Shown in pieces: positions 8,410-16,077 of a DNA stretch of 40,819 bases. Position 1 is the first letter of the stretch, and every line of letters starts with the position of its first letter. The notes beneath the pieces are model-generated. The model made no database searches and was not told where the DNA came from. It worked only from the letters and a program-made list of their open reading frames with translations. The translations under genes were made by a program, and so were the position numbers. The stretch is from Streptomyces sabulosicollis (GTDB lineage: Bacteria; Actinomycetota; Actinomycetes; Streptomycetales; Streptomycetaceae): positions 1 to 40,819 of the forward strand of contig NZ_JAEEAP010000026.1 in assembly GCF_016103465.1 (NCBI RefSeq), written 5' to 3'.

Positions 8410-9470
8410 CGAGGCTCATCCCCTCGCCGCTCGTCGTCGACATCCGCGCGGGCGCCCTGGACGATCTCGCGGGGGTCCTCGCCGACCAGCGGATCTCCGC
8501 CTCCGGCAAGCTGGCCATCGCCATCAGCGGCGGCTCCGGCGCCCTGCTGCGCGAGCGGCTGGCCCCGGCGCTGCCGGGCGCGAGCTGGTACGAGGTCGGC
8601 GGCGGCACCCTGGATGACGCGATCAAGCTCGCCGACCGGATGAAGTCGGGGCACTACGACGCGGTCGTGGGGCTGGGCGGCGGAAAGATCATCGACTGTG
8701 CGAAGTTCGCCGCGGCGCGCATCGGCCTTCCGCTGGTCGCCGTCGCCACCAACCTCTCGCACGACGGTCTGTGCTCCCCGGTCGCGACCCTCGACAACGA
8801 CGCGGGCCGCGGCTCGTACGGGGTGCCCAACCCGATCGCCGTGGTCATCGACCTCGACGTGATCCGGGAGGCGCCGGTCCGCTTCGTCCGCTCCGGTATC
8901 GGCGACGCCCTGTCCAACATCTCCGCGGTCGCCGACTGGGAGCTGTCCAACCGCGAGACCGGCGAGCAGATCGACGGCCTCGCGGCCGCGATGGCACGCC
9001 AGGCCGGTGAGGCCGTGCTGCGCCACCCCGGCGGGGTCGGCGACGACGGCTTCCTCCAGGTGCTGGCCGAGGGACTGGTGCTCACCGGCATCTCGATGTC
9101 GGTCGCGGGGGACTCCCGCCCGGCCTCCGGGGCCTGCCACGAGATCAACCACGCCTTCGACCTCCTCTTCCCCAAGCGCGCCGCCAGCCACGGCGAGCAG
9201 TGCGGTCTGGCCGCCGCCTTCGCGATGCGTCTGCGCGGGGCGCACGAGGAGTCGGAGCACATGGCCGAGGTGCTGCACCGGCACGGCCTGCCCGTGCTGC
9301 CCGAGGAGATCGGCTTCACCGTGGACGAGTTCGTCCAGGTCGTGGAGTTCGCTCCGAAGACGCGCCCCGGCCGCTACACGATCCTCGAGCACCTCGACCT
9401 CTCATCCGACGCGATCAGGGACGCATACGCCGACTATGCCAAAGCAGTCAGTCAAGCCATCAGTGGCTGA
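8397..9470 (+). CDS. sn-glycerol-1-phosphate dehydrogenase family enzyme (EgsA/AraM-like)
   Basis: Encodes 357 residues from GTG 8397, inside the end of the previous gene. It belongs to the iron/zinc-containing alcohol dehydrogenase-like fold. The NAD(P)-binding segment VVGLGGGKIIDCAK (about residues 90-103) and the ATNLSHDGLCSPVA segment are those of sn-glycerol-1-phosphate dehydrogenases. The metal ligands are expected at D170 (GIGDALSN), H248 (SGACHEINH) and H265 (ASHGEQCG). The family reduces dihydroxyacetone phosphate to G1P, the archaeal lipid backbone; Bacillus AraM is a bacterial example. Its place between a nucleotidyltransferase and CDP-alcohol transferases suggests the G1P is activated and used in an envelope polymer or lipid. 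Confidence 0.88.
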   Translation: MPVLTRLIPSPLVVDIRAGALDDLAGVLADQRISASGKLAIAISGGSGALLRERLAPALPGASWYEVGGGTLDDAIKLADRMKSGHYDAVVGLGGGKIIDCAKFAAARIGLPLVAVATNLSHDGLCSPVATLDNDAGRGSYGVPNPIAVVIDLDVIREAPVRFVRSGIGDALSNISAVADWELSNRETGEQIDGLAAAMARQAGEAVLRHPGGVGDDGFLQVLAEGLVLTGISMSVAGDSRPASGACHEINHAFDLLFPKRAASHGEQCGLAAAFAMRLRGAHEESEHMAEVLHRHGLPVLPEEIGFTVDEFVQVVEFAPKTRPGRYTILEHLDLSSDAIRDAYADYAKAVSQAISG

Positions 9471-10227
9471 ACTCCGCCCGGTCGTCCACCCCGCGGGGGT
9501 GAAGGACCGGCGGAGCGGTGAGCACTGGGCCGGGCGCCTCTACATGCGCGAGATCTCGCTGCGCTGCGACCGGCACCTGGTGAACACGCGGGTCACACCC
9601 AACCAGCTGACGTATCTGATGACCGTCTTCGGCGTCCTCGCCGCCCCGGCCCTGCTGGTGCCGGGGATCGCGGGCGCCGTGCTCGGGGTGCTGATGGTCC
9701 AGCTCTACCTGCTGCTGGACTGCGTGGACGGCGAGATAGCCCGCTGGAAGAAGCAGTTCTCGCTGGGCGGTGTGTACCTGGACCGGGTCGGCGCCTACCT
9801 GTGCGACGCCGCGGTGCTCGTCGGCTTCGGTCTGCGCGCCGCCGACCTGTGGGGCTCCGGGCGGATCGACTGGCTGTGGGCGTTCCTCGGCACCCTCGCC
9901 GCGCTCGGTGCCATTCTGATCAAGGCCGAGACCGACCTCGTCGGGGTCGCCCGGCACCAGGGCGGTCTGCCACCGGTCAAGGAGGCGGCCTCCGAGCCGC
10001 GCTCGTCCGGTGTGGCACTGGCCCGCAGGGCGGCCGCGGCGCTGAAGTTCCACCGGCTGGTCCTCGGGGTCGAGGCGTCGCTGCTCATCCTCGTGGTGGC
10101 GGTCGTGGACCAGGTGCGCGGGGACCTGTTCTTCACCCGGCTGGGCGTTGCCGTACTGGCGGGTATCGCCCTGCTGCAAACCGTGCTTCACCTCGTGTCC
10201 ATCCTCGCGTCGAGCAGGCTCAAGTGA
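9436..10227 (+). CDS. Second CDP-alcohol phosphatidyltransferase, variant catalytic motif
   Basis: Encodes 263 residues from ATG 9436, overlapping the dehydrogenase gene by 35 bases; GTG 9463 is an alternative. After a soluble N-terminus come VTPNQLTYLMTVFGVLAAP and several hydrophobic helices. The CDP-alcohol motif is present as D95-x2-D98-G-x2-A-R and G112-x3-D116, but the position of the fourth Asp (x3 after D116) is A120. The next Asp is D124. The neighbouring transferase at 5648 has the full motif, so this copy may be altered in activity or use a shifted Asp. It is probably a membrane enzyme acting on the same CDP-alcohol pool. Its stop overlaps the GT2 start (GTGA). Confidence 0.85.
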   Translation: MPKQSVKPSVAELRPVVHPAGVKDRRSGEHWAGRLYMREISLRCDRHLVNTRVTPNQLTYLMTVFGVLAAPALLVPGIAGAVLGVLMVQLYLLLDCVDGEIARWKKQFSLGGVYLDRVGAYLCDAAVLVGFGLRAADLWGSGRIDWLWAFLGTLAALGAILIKAETDLVGVARHQGGLPPVKEAASEPRSSGVALARRAAAALKFHRLVLGVEASLLILVVAVVDQVRGDLFFTRLGVAVLAGIALLQTVLHLVSILASSRLK

Positions 10228-11111
10228 GCATGAGCACCATGAAGGTCGGAGCGGTCGTCCTGACGATGGGCAATCGCCCCGAGGAGCTGCGCGCGCTCCT
10301 CGACTCGGTCGCCAAGCAGGACGGCGACCCGGTCGAGGTGGTCGTCGTGGGCAACGGCTCGCCGCTGCCCACGCTCCCCGAGGGCGTCCGGACCGTCGAG
10401 CTGCCCGAGAACGTGGGCATCCCGGCGGGCCGCAACGTGGGCATCGAGGCGTTCGGACCCGGTGGGTCGGACGTCGATGTGCTGCTGTTCCTCGACGACG
10501 ACGGACTGCTGCCGGACACCGACACGGCCGAGCTGTGCCGCCAGGCGTTCGCCGCCGACCCGAGGCTCGGCATCATCTCGTTCCGCATCGCCGACCCCGA
10601 CACCGGTGTCACCCAGCGTCGCCACGTGCCCCGGCTGCGCGCCTCCGACCCGATGCGCTCCTCCCGGGTGACCACCTTCCTGGGCGGCGCCAACGCGGTC
10701 CGTACCACGGTGTTCCAGCAGGTCGGAGGGTTGCCGGATGAGTTCTTCTACGCCCATGAGGAGACCGACCTGGCCTGGCGGGCGCTGGACGCCGGGTGGC
10801 TGATCGATTACCGGTCGGACATGGTGCTGCACCATCCGACCACCGCCCCGAGCAGGCACGCGGTCTACCACCGCATGGTGGCGCGCAACCGGGTCTGGCT
10901 GGCCCGGCGTAACCTTCCTGCGCTGCTCGTCCCCGTCTATCTGGGCGTCTGGCTGCTGCTCACACTGGCCAGGCGTCCTTCGAAAACCGCACTTCGGGCC
11001 TGGTTCGGGGGGTTCCGGGAAGGCTGGAAGACTCCGTGTGGTCCACGCCGGCCCATGAAGTGGCGTACGGTATGGCGCCTGACCCGACTGGGCCGACCTC
11101 CTGTCATCTGA
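10224..11111 (+). CDS. Family 2 glycosyltransferase
   Basis: Encodes 295 residues from GTG 10224 in a GTGA overlap; ATG 10230 is equally possible. It begins KVGAVVLTMGNRPEELRALLDSV, the GT-A nucleotide-binding strand. The metal-binding acidic triad is D91-D92-D93 (LLFLDDDG), and the acceptor-side motif is HEETDLAWRALDAGW. The C-terminus has one hydrophobic segment (LPALLVPVYLGVWLLLTLA) and a basic tail, so it is likely membrane-associated. This resembles rhamnosyltransferase/galactofuranosyltransferase-type GT2 enzymes of cell-wall polymers. With the ABC exporter downstream, it probably adds a sugar to the polymer before export; donor and acceptor are unknown. Confidence 0.9.
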   Translation: MSMSTMKVGAVVLTMGNRPEELRALLDSVAKQDGDPVEVVVVGNGSPLPTLPEGVRTVELPENVGIPAGRNVGIEAFGPGGSDVDVLLFLDDDGLLPDTDTAELCRQAFAADPRLGIISFRIADPDTGVTQRRHVPRLRASDPMRSSRVTTFLGGANAVRTTVFQQVGGLPDEFFYAHEETDLAWRALDAGWLIDYRSDMVLHHPTTAPSRHAVYHRMVARNRVWLARRNLPALLVPVYLGVWLLLTLARRPSKTALRAWFGGFREGWKTPCGPRRPMKWRTVWRLTRLGRPPVI

Positions 11112-11181
11112 CAAGCTCGTAACGAAGAGCATCGGGCGCGACCCGGGGCGCGGCCCCGCTCAGCGCACCCTGAAGACGAAA

Positions 11182-12126
11182 GTGTCAACTGTGAGCGAGA
11201 CTACGCACGACGGTGCGGTAGCCGTGAGTGCCCCGCCATCAGCCGACGACGGCCTGTCCCCGGCCGAGCTGGCGCGGAAGTACGGGCTGTCGGTCAGCGG
11301 CGCCCGGGTGGGCCTCGGCGAGTACATCCGCCAGATGTGGGGCAGGCGTCACTTCATCCTGGCCTTTTCGCAGGCCAAGCTCACCGCTCAGTACAGCCAG
11401 GCCAAGCTCGGCCAGCTGTGGCAGGTGGTGACCCCGCTGCTCAACGCCGCGGTGTACTTCTTCATCTTCGGCCTCCTGCTGGGCGGCAGGGGCGGAATGA
11501 AGAACGACATGTACATCCCGTTCCTGGTGACGGGTGTGTTCGTCTTCACATTCTCGCAGAACTCCGCGATGGCCGGGGTGCGCGCCATCTCCGGGAACCT
11601 GGGGCTGGTGCGGGCCCTGCACTTCCCGCGGGCCTCGCTCCCCATCTCGTTCGCGCTCCAGCAGCTCCAGCAGCTGCTCTTCTCGATGATCGTGCTGGTC
11701 GTCGTGTTGCTCGGCTTCGGGCACTTCCCGGCCTTCGCCTGGATCCTGGTCATCCCGGCGCTGGCGCTGCAGTTCGTCTTCAACACCGGTCTGGCCCTGG
11801 TCCTGGCCCGGATGGGGGCCAAGACCCCCGACCTCGCGCAGCTGCTGCCGTTCATCCTGCGTACGTGGATGTACGCCTCCGGTGTGATGTACCCGCTGGA
11901 GCACATGCTGCAGAAGGCGGGGGCTCACTCCTGGGTCTCCGACATCCTGCTGGCCAACCCGGCCGCGGTCTACATGGACCTGATGCGGTACGCCCTGATC
12001 AACGACTACCCCTCGTCGAGCCTTCCGCCGCACGTCTGGGCGCTGGCACTGGGGTGGGCGGTGCTGCTGGGTGCCGGGGGATTCGTGTACTTCTGGAAGG
12101 CAGAGGAGCAGTACGGCCGTGGCTGA
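11182..12126 (+). CDS. ABC-2 type polysaccharide/teichoic acid exporter, permease subunit
   Basis: Encodes 314 residues from GTG 11182 (GTG 11191 is an alternative; neither has a strong ribosome binding site). A cytoplasmic N-terminus of about 70 residues is followed by roughly six membrane helices, including VVTPLLNAAVYFFIFGLLLG and YIPFLVTGVFVFTF. The amphipathic QAKLTAQYSQAKLGQLWQ segment before helix 1 is typical of TagG/Wzm-like permeases, which pair with a TagH/Wzt ATPase to export lipid-linked polymers. The gene starts 70 bases after the GT2 gene, with a small GC hairpin (11144-11158) between them. It overlaps the ATPase gene by 8 bases. Confidence 0.9.
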   Translation: MSTVSETTHDGAVAVSAPPSADDGLSPAELARKYGLSVSGARVGLGEYIRQMWGRRHFILAFSQAKLTAQYSQAKLGQLWQVVTPLLNAAVYFFIFGLLLGGRGGMKNDMYIPFLVTGVFVFTFSQNSAMAGVRAISGNLGLVRALHFPRASLPISFALQQLQQLLFSMIVLVVVLLGFGHFPAFAWILVIPALALQFVFNTGLALVLARMGAKTPDLAQLLPFILRTWMYASGVMYPLEHMLQKAGAHSWVSDILLANPAAVYMDLMRYALINDYPSSSLPPHVWALALGWAVLLGAGGFVYFWKAEEQYGRG

Positions 12127-12961
12127 GCAGACCCTCGACAAGGCAGACAAGGCCGCCAAGGCGGAGCGGGCCGACCAGGCCGCGGGGACGGCCTCCGCCG
12201 CCACGCGGGTGCCCACCGTCATCGCGGACGACGTCCACATCGTCTACCGCGTCAACGGCGGCCCCAAGGGGAAGGGCAGCGCCACCGCCGCCCTCAGCCG
12301 CATGCTGGGCCGCAAGCACGCCCCGGGCATGCGCGAGGTGCACGCCGTGCGCGGGGTCACCTTCGTCGCGTACAAGGGCGAGTCGATCGGTCTGATCGGG
12401 TCCAACGGCTCGGGGAAGTCGACCCTGCTCAAGGCCGTCGCGGGGCTGCTGCCCACCGAGCGCGGCAAGGTCTACACCAACGGCCAGCCGTCGCTGCTCG
12501 GTGTGAACGCGGCGCTCATGAACGACCTCACCGGTGAGCGGAACGTGATCCTCGGCGGTCTGGCCATGGGGATGTCGCGGGAGCAGATCCGGGAGCGCTA
12601 CCAGGGCATCGTGGACTTCTCGGGCATCAACGAGAAGGGCGACTTCATCACCCTGCCGATGCGCACCTACTCCTCCGGTATGGCGGCCCGGCTGCGCTTC
12701 TCCATCGCCGCGGCCAAGGACCACGACGTGCTGATGATCGACGAGGCGCTGGCCACCGGTGACAGGAAGTTCCAGAAGCGCTCCGAGGCCCGGATCCGCG
12801 AGCTTCGCCAGGAGGCCGGCACGGTCTTCCTCGTCAGCCACAACAACAAGTCGATCCGGGACACCTGTGACCGGGTGCTGTGGCTGGAGAAGGGCGAGCT
12901 GCTGATGGACGGCCCGACCGACGAGGTCATCAAGGCGTACGAGAAGGAGACCGGCAAGTAG
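12119..12961 (+). CDS. ABC polysaccharide/teichoic acid exporter, ATP-binding subunit
   Basis: Encodes 280 residues from GTG 12119, with AGAGGAG 10 bases upstream inside the permease gene. After a charged 30-residue N-terminus come Walker A (GSNGSGKST, G94-K100), the signature YSSGMAARLRF, Walker B with its Glu (VLMIDEALATGD), and the H-loop (VFLVSHNN). The order and spacing match TagH/Wzt-type exporters. There is no long C-terminal carbohydrate-binding domain, so it is the short form. It is the last gene of the operon; a strong terminator follows 33 bases after the stop. Confidence 0.92.
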   Translation: MAEQTLDKADKAAKAERADQAAGTASAATRVPTVIADDVHIVYRVNGGPKGKGSATAALSRMLGRKHAPGMREVHAVRGVTFVAYKGESIGLIGSNGSGKSTLLKAVAGLLPTERGKVYTNGQPSLLGVNAALMNDLTGERNVILGGLAMGMSREQIRERYQGIVDFSGINEKGDFITLPMRTYSSGMAARLRFSIAAAKDHDVLMIDEALATGDRKFQKRSEARIRELRQEAGTVFLVSHNNKSIRDTCDRVLWLEKGELLMDGPTDEVIKAYEKETGK

Positions 12962-12993
12962 CCGGTCGGCGAACGCCGCCCCATAGAGCATCA

Positions 12994-13020
12994 GGCCCCG
13001 CCGGGCAACCCGGCGGGGCC
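12994..13020 (+). terminator. Intrinsic terminator after the envelope-polymer operon
   Basis: A perfect 12-base stem (left arm 12994-13005, right arm 13009-13020) closes a CAA loop and is followed by TTGTTGT. It lies 33 bases after the ABC ATPase stop, and marks the end of the operon begun at 5648. Confidence 0.85.
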
Positions 13021-13086
13021 TTGTTGTCCACAAGCGGACCACGTACCCCGGACAGGGAATGGGTGTGGACCCGTGGCACGTTGGGC

Positions 13087-13947
13087 ATGGCGACGGGGGA
13101 ATCTGCACGGGGGGCTGGGGTGGCCAACAGCGGTGCCGTGGGCGGAAGCGGCCATGCCGAGAGGGTGTTCCGCGTGCAGCGGGCCTTCACCCAGCTCGGC
13201 GGACGGGCCCATGGGCCCGGGGCGCTGGCCAGGGCGGCGGACCTGGACGACTCGACCGTCTACCGGATCCTGCAGTCCGGGGTGCACCAGGGCATCTTCG
13301 TCCGCGAGGGCAGGGGTCTTTACCGGCTGGGCTCGGCGGCCCCGCAGCTCGGCCTCAAGGCGCTGGCCCACTCGCCCGCGCCGGAGGCCGCCCACGCCCT
13401 CCTGGAGGCCCTGCGCCGGTCCACCGGGGGGCTGGCCTTCCTCTATCTGCTGGCGCCGTTCGGCGGCGCCCACCGGCAGTGTGTCGACATGGCCGTCGGC
13501 GACTCCGATCTGACGGAGCTGGGGATGACGCCGCGTGCGGTGCAGACCGTCGAGCACTCGCTGCGGGTGGGCGCCGCGGGGCGGGCGATCCTCGCGTATC
13601 TGCCGGAGACCATCCAGGCGGAGGTGCTGGACCGGCCGGTGCCCGCCGAGGCCGGTCCCGGCGCCTACCGGGACGACGTGCGGCTCCTGGCCTCGCTGGA
13701 CCGGATCAGGGCACGCGGGTACGCCCTGGGCCACGAGGAGTGCGCGGCGGGCTGGAACGAGTGCGCGGCGCCGGTCACCTGGGACGGGCTGGTCATGGGC
13801 GCGGTGCTGGTGATGAAGCCCGAACAGGTCATGACGCGGTGTCCGGTGACCGTCATCGAGGCGGTGGAGCGGGCGGCGGCCGGCCTTGCCGACCTGGGGC
13901 GGGGCCGTCCCGCCGGTTCGGATGGCGACGCTTCGAGAATGAAGTAA
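13087..13947 (+). CDS. IclR-family transcriptional regulator
   Basis: Encodes 286 residues from ATG 13087; GTG 13120, preceded by a run of G residues, is a serious alternative that removes 11 residues. The N-terminal winged helix-turn-helix reads VFRVQRAFTQLGG then ALARAADLDDSTVYRILQSG, with a wing at VREGRGLYRLG. The C-terminal IclR effector domain follows (HSLRVGAAGRAILAYLPE, and RARGYALGHEECAAGWNECAAPV). Ligand unknown. It lies between the exporter operon and the LuxR-type gene, so it could control either one or neither. The stop TAA is in an A/T-rich stretch. Confidence 0.88.
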   Translation: MATGESARGAGVANSGAVGGSGHAERVFRVQRAFTQLGGRAHGPGALARAADLDDSTVYRILQSGVHQGIFVREGRGLYRLGSAAPQLGLKALAHSPAPEAAHALLEALRRSTGGLAFLYLLAPFGGAHRQCVDMAVGDSDLTELGMTPRAVQTVEHSLRVGAAGRAILAYLPETIQAEVLDRPVPAEAGPGAYRDDVRLLASLDRIRARGYALGHEECAAGWNECAAPVTWDGLVMGAVLVMKPEQVMTRCPVTVIEAVERAAAGLADLGRGRPAGSDGDASRMK

Positions 13948-13997
13948 ATTTACGGTAACAGGAGTAAACGGAAGGCGCATTCCATGTGCTTCACCTG

Positions 13998-14022
13998 CCC
14001 TTTCTCGCGAGGCGAGAAAGGG
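13998..14022. promoter_or_regulatory. Perfect 11-base hairpin upstream of the LuxR-type gene promoter
   Basis: Left arm CCCTTTCTCGC (13998-14008), loop GAG, right arm GCGAGAAAGGG (14012-14022). No T-run follows, and a promoter-like TTGACT begins 11 bases later, so an operator is at least as likely as a terminator for the IclR gene. Confidence 0.5.
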
Positions 14023-14032
14023 CGGGAAATCC

Positions 14033-14063
14033 TTGACTCGTACGGGCGTGCGGCCGCAATAAT
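14033..14063 (+). promoter_or_regulatory. Sigma-70/HrdB-like promoter for the LuxR-type regulator
   Basis: TTGACT (14033-14038) and CAATAAT (14057-14063) are separated by about 18 bases, a good match to the vegetative sigma factor consensus in GC-rich DNA. The predicted start would be near 14070, leaving a leader of about 68 bases before the GTG at 14138. The leader includes a small hairpin (14096-14115). Confidence 0.5.
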
Positions 14064-14137
14064 CAAGAGGGCAATCCAGTCTGATTCTTGCATGAGCGGC
14101 GGCTCGAAGCGCCGCGTAACCAGGGGGAAATGTCACC

Positions 14138-14440
14138 GTGTCCGACAGGGGCGGTCTCACCGTCGTGCCCGATATTCCCGCACCCAACTGGGCGCGGGAG
14201 CTGGAACGTGTGCCGTTGTTATCAGCCAGGGAGGCCCAGGCGTTTGCGCTGCTCGGCGCGGGCTGGTCCAACCGCCGTATCGCGCTGCGGCTCCAAGTGA
14301 CCGAGCGCACGGTGAAGGCGCATGTGGCATCAATACTCGCGAAACTGCAGGTGGAATCGAGGCTACAGGCCGGTCTGGTCGCGCTCAGCTACCGCCACCT
14401 GTACCAAAGTACAGTTCCGGGGAGGGTCGTGGCCGGTTAG
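14138..14440 (+). CDS. Small LuxR-type DNA-binding regulator with a TTA codon
   Basis: Encodes 100 residues from GTG 14138, preceded by GGGGGA at 14123-14128. It is little more than a LuxR/GerE helix-turn-helix: LSAREAQAFALLGAGWSNRR, then IALRLQVTERTVKAHVASIL and AKLQVESRLQAGLVAL. There is no receiver, ATPase or ligand-binding domain. Codon 28 is TTA (14219-14221), the only in-frame TTA I found in any gene of the window. In Streptomyces this leucine codon depends on the developmentally regulated bldA tRNA and is enriched in cluster-specific regulators. It stands directly before the exporter and synthase genes in the same direction, and I infer that it activates them. Confidence 0.88.
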   Translation: MSDRGGLTVVPDIPAPNWARELERVPLLSAREAQAFALLGAGWSNRRIALRLQVTERTVKAHVASILAKLQVESRLQAGLVALSYRHLYQSTVPGRVVAG

Positions 14441-14532
14441 CGTTGCCCCTGTCTGCCCGTTTATCCGTCGGCCGGATATTGACGTGAACCAACCTGTCGC
14501 ACAGCAATCGCGCCGTCCTAGGAAAGGTATTC

Positions 14533-15996
14533 ATGACTGACCGTTCCGGCCCGAGCGGAATGAACCCCGTGTGGACGCTGGTCGTGTCCGGACTGACCGT
14601 CTTCATGGCCGCCTTGGACAACCTCGTCGTCATCACCGCGCTGCCCGCCATCCAGAAGGACCTGGGCACCAGCCTCCAGGACCTGGAGTGGACGGTGAAC
14701 GGCTACACCCTCACCTTCTCGGTCTTCCTGATGGCCGGTGCGGCCGCCGGTGACCGGTTCGGGCGCCGCCGGGTGTTCCTGGCCGGCCTCGTCGTCTTCA
14801 CCGGGGCCTCCGCCGCCGCGGCGCTGTCCGGCAGCGCGGACGCCCTGATCGCCGCCCGTGCCGTCCAGGGCCTCGGGGCGGCCGTGGTGATGCCGCTGAC
14901 GCTCACCCTGCTGACCGTGGCCGTCCCCGAGCGCCGGCGCGGTGTCGCGCTGGGCGTCTGGGGCGCCCTCAGCGGGCTCGCGGTCGCGCTCGGCCCGCTG
15001 ATCGGCGGGGCCGTGGTGGAGAAGATCTCCTGGGAGTGGATCTTCTGGGTCAATGTGCCGATCGGTGCGCTGGTGCTGGTGCTCGGCCTGTGGAAGCTGG
15101 CCGAGTCCACCCGCCCGGACACCTCGCTGGACCCGCTGGGCACCGTCCTGGTCAGCCTCGGGGTGTTCGGCGTGGTCTACGCGCTGGTGTCCACCACCGA
15201 GCACGGCTGGTCCAGCGCCCGGGTGCTCGGCTTCCTGGCCGGCGGCCTGGTGGTCCTCGCGCTCTTCGTCGGCTGGGAGCTGCGCACGGCCGAACCCATG
15301 CTGCCGATGCGGCTGTTCGGCAACCGCGCCTTCAGCGCGGTCAACGCGGCCAGCCTGCTGATGTTCGCGGCCATGTTCGGACTGGTCTTCCTGCTCACCC
15401 AGTTCATGCAGAACATCCAGGGGTTCTCGCCGCTGGAGGCGGGCGTGAAGATGCTGCCGTGGACGGCGATGCCGGTCGTCGTCGCCCCGCTGGCGGCGCT
15501 GCTGACCGCCCGGCTCGGCAACCGTCTGGTGGTCGCCGCGGGCCTGCTGTTCGAGGCCGCGGGCCTTGGCTGGCTGGCGTCCGTGGTGAGCGCGGACACC
15601 GCCTACGCCGACCAGGTGCCCGGTCTGGTGCTCGGCGGAATCGGCCTGGGGCTGTTCTTCTCGCCCGTAGCGGAAATGGCGATGAACGTCGTCGCGCCCC
15701 GCGACCAGGGAATCGCCTCGGGCGCCAACAACACCTTCCGCGAGCTCGGCGGCGCACTCGGCGTCGCGGTGCTCACCTCCGTTTTCACCACGCTGGGCGG
15801 ATACGGCTCGCCCCAGGAATTCGTGGACGGGCTGCGGCCCGCCGCCTGGATCGGCGCCGGAATCGCCGCCGCCGGCTGTCTGGCGATTCTCACGGCACCG
15901 CGTGGCCGCACCGCACCGGCCGAAACGAAGGTGATTTCTTCGGAAACCGTCGAGGATTCATACCAGGGAAACCTCCCGAGCCGGTCGCGCAACTAA
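14533..15996 (+). CDS. DHA2-family (EmrB/QacA-like) MFS exporter
   Basis: Encodes 487 residues from ATG 14533, with GGAAAGG 7 bases upstream. It has the 14-helix pattern of DHA2 drug-proton antiporters. Helix 1 contains the family motif LDNLVVITALPAI, the loop after helix 2 reads GDRFGRRRVF (motif A), and WEWIFWVNVPIG marks the DHA2 subfamily. Homologues export antibiotics and other small amphipathic molecules using the proton gradient. It lies first in the run that leads to the flavin monooxygenase and synthase, so it probably exports the product or gives self-resistance. A TTGACG (14479) before it is a weak promoter candidate. Confidence 0.93.
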   Translation: MTDRSGPSGMNPVWTLVVSGLTVFMAALDNLVVITALPAIQKDLGTSLQDLEWTVNGYTLTFSVFLMAGAAAGDRFGRRRVFLAGLVVFTGASAAAALSGSADALIAARAVQGLGAAVVMPLTLTLLTVAVPERRRGVALGVWGALSGLAVALGPLIGGAVVEKISWEWIFWVNVPIGALVLVLGLWKLAESTRPDTSLDPLGTVLVSLGVFGVVYALVSTTEHGWSSARVLGFLAGGLVVLALFVGWELRTAEPMLPMRLFGNRAFSAVNAASLLMFAAMFGLVFLLTQFMQNIQGFSPLEAGVKMLPWTAMPVVVAPLAALLTARLGNRLVVAAGLLFEAAGLGWLASVVSADTAYADQVPGLVLGGIGLGLFFSPVAEMAMNVVAPRDQGIASGANNTFRELGGALGVAVLTSVFTTLGGYGSPQEFVDGLRPAAWIGAGIAAAGCLAILTAPRGRTAPAETKVISSETVEDSYQGNLPSRSRN

Positions 15997-16077
15997 TTTG
16001 GACAGAGCGAAGTCAGAGCGAACAAGATGATCCACCGGCCCCCGGACCCCGGGTGACCGTTGGATATGGGGGACGCT

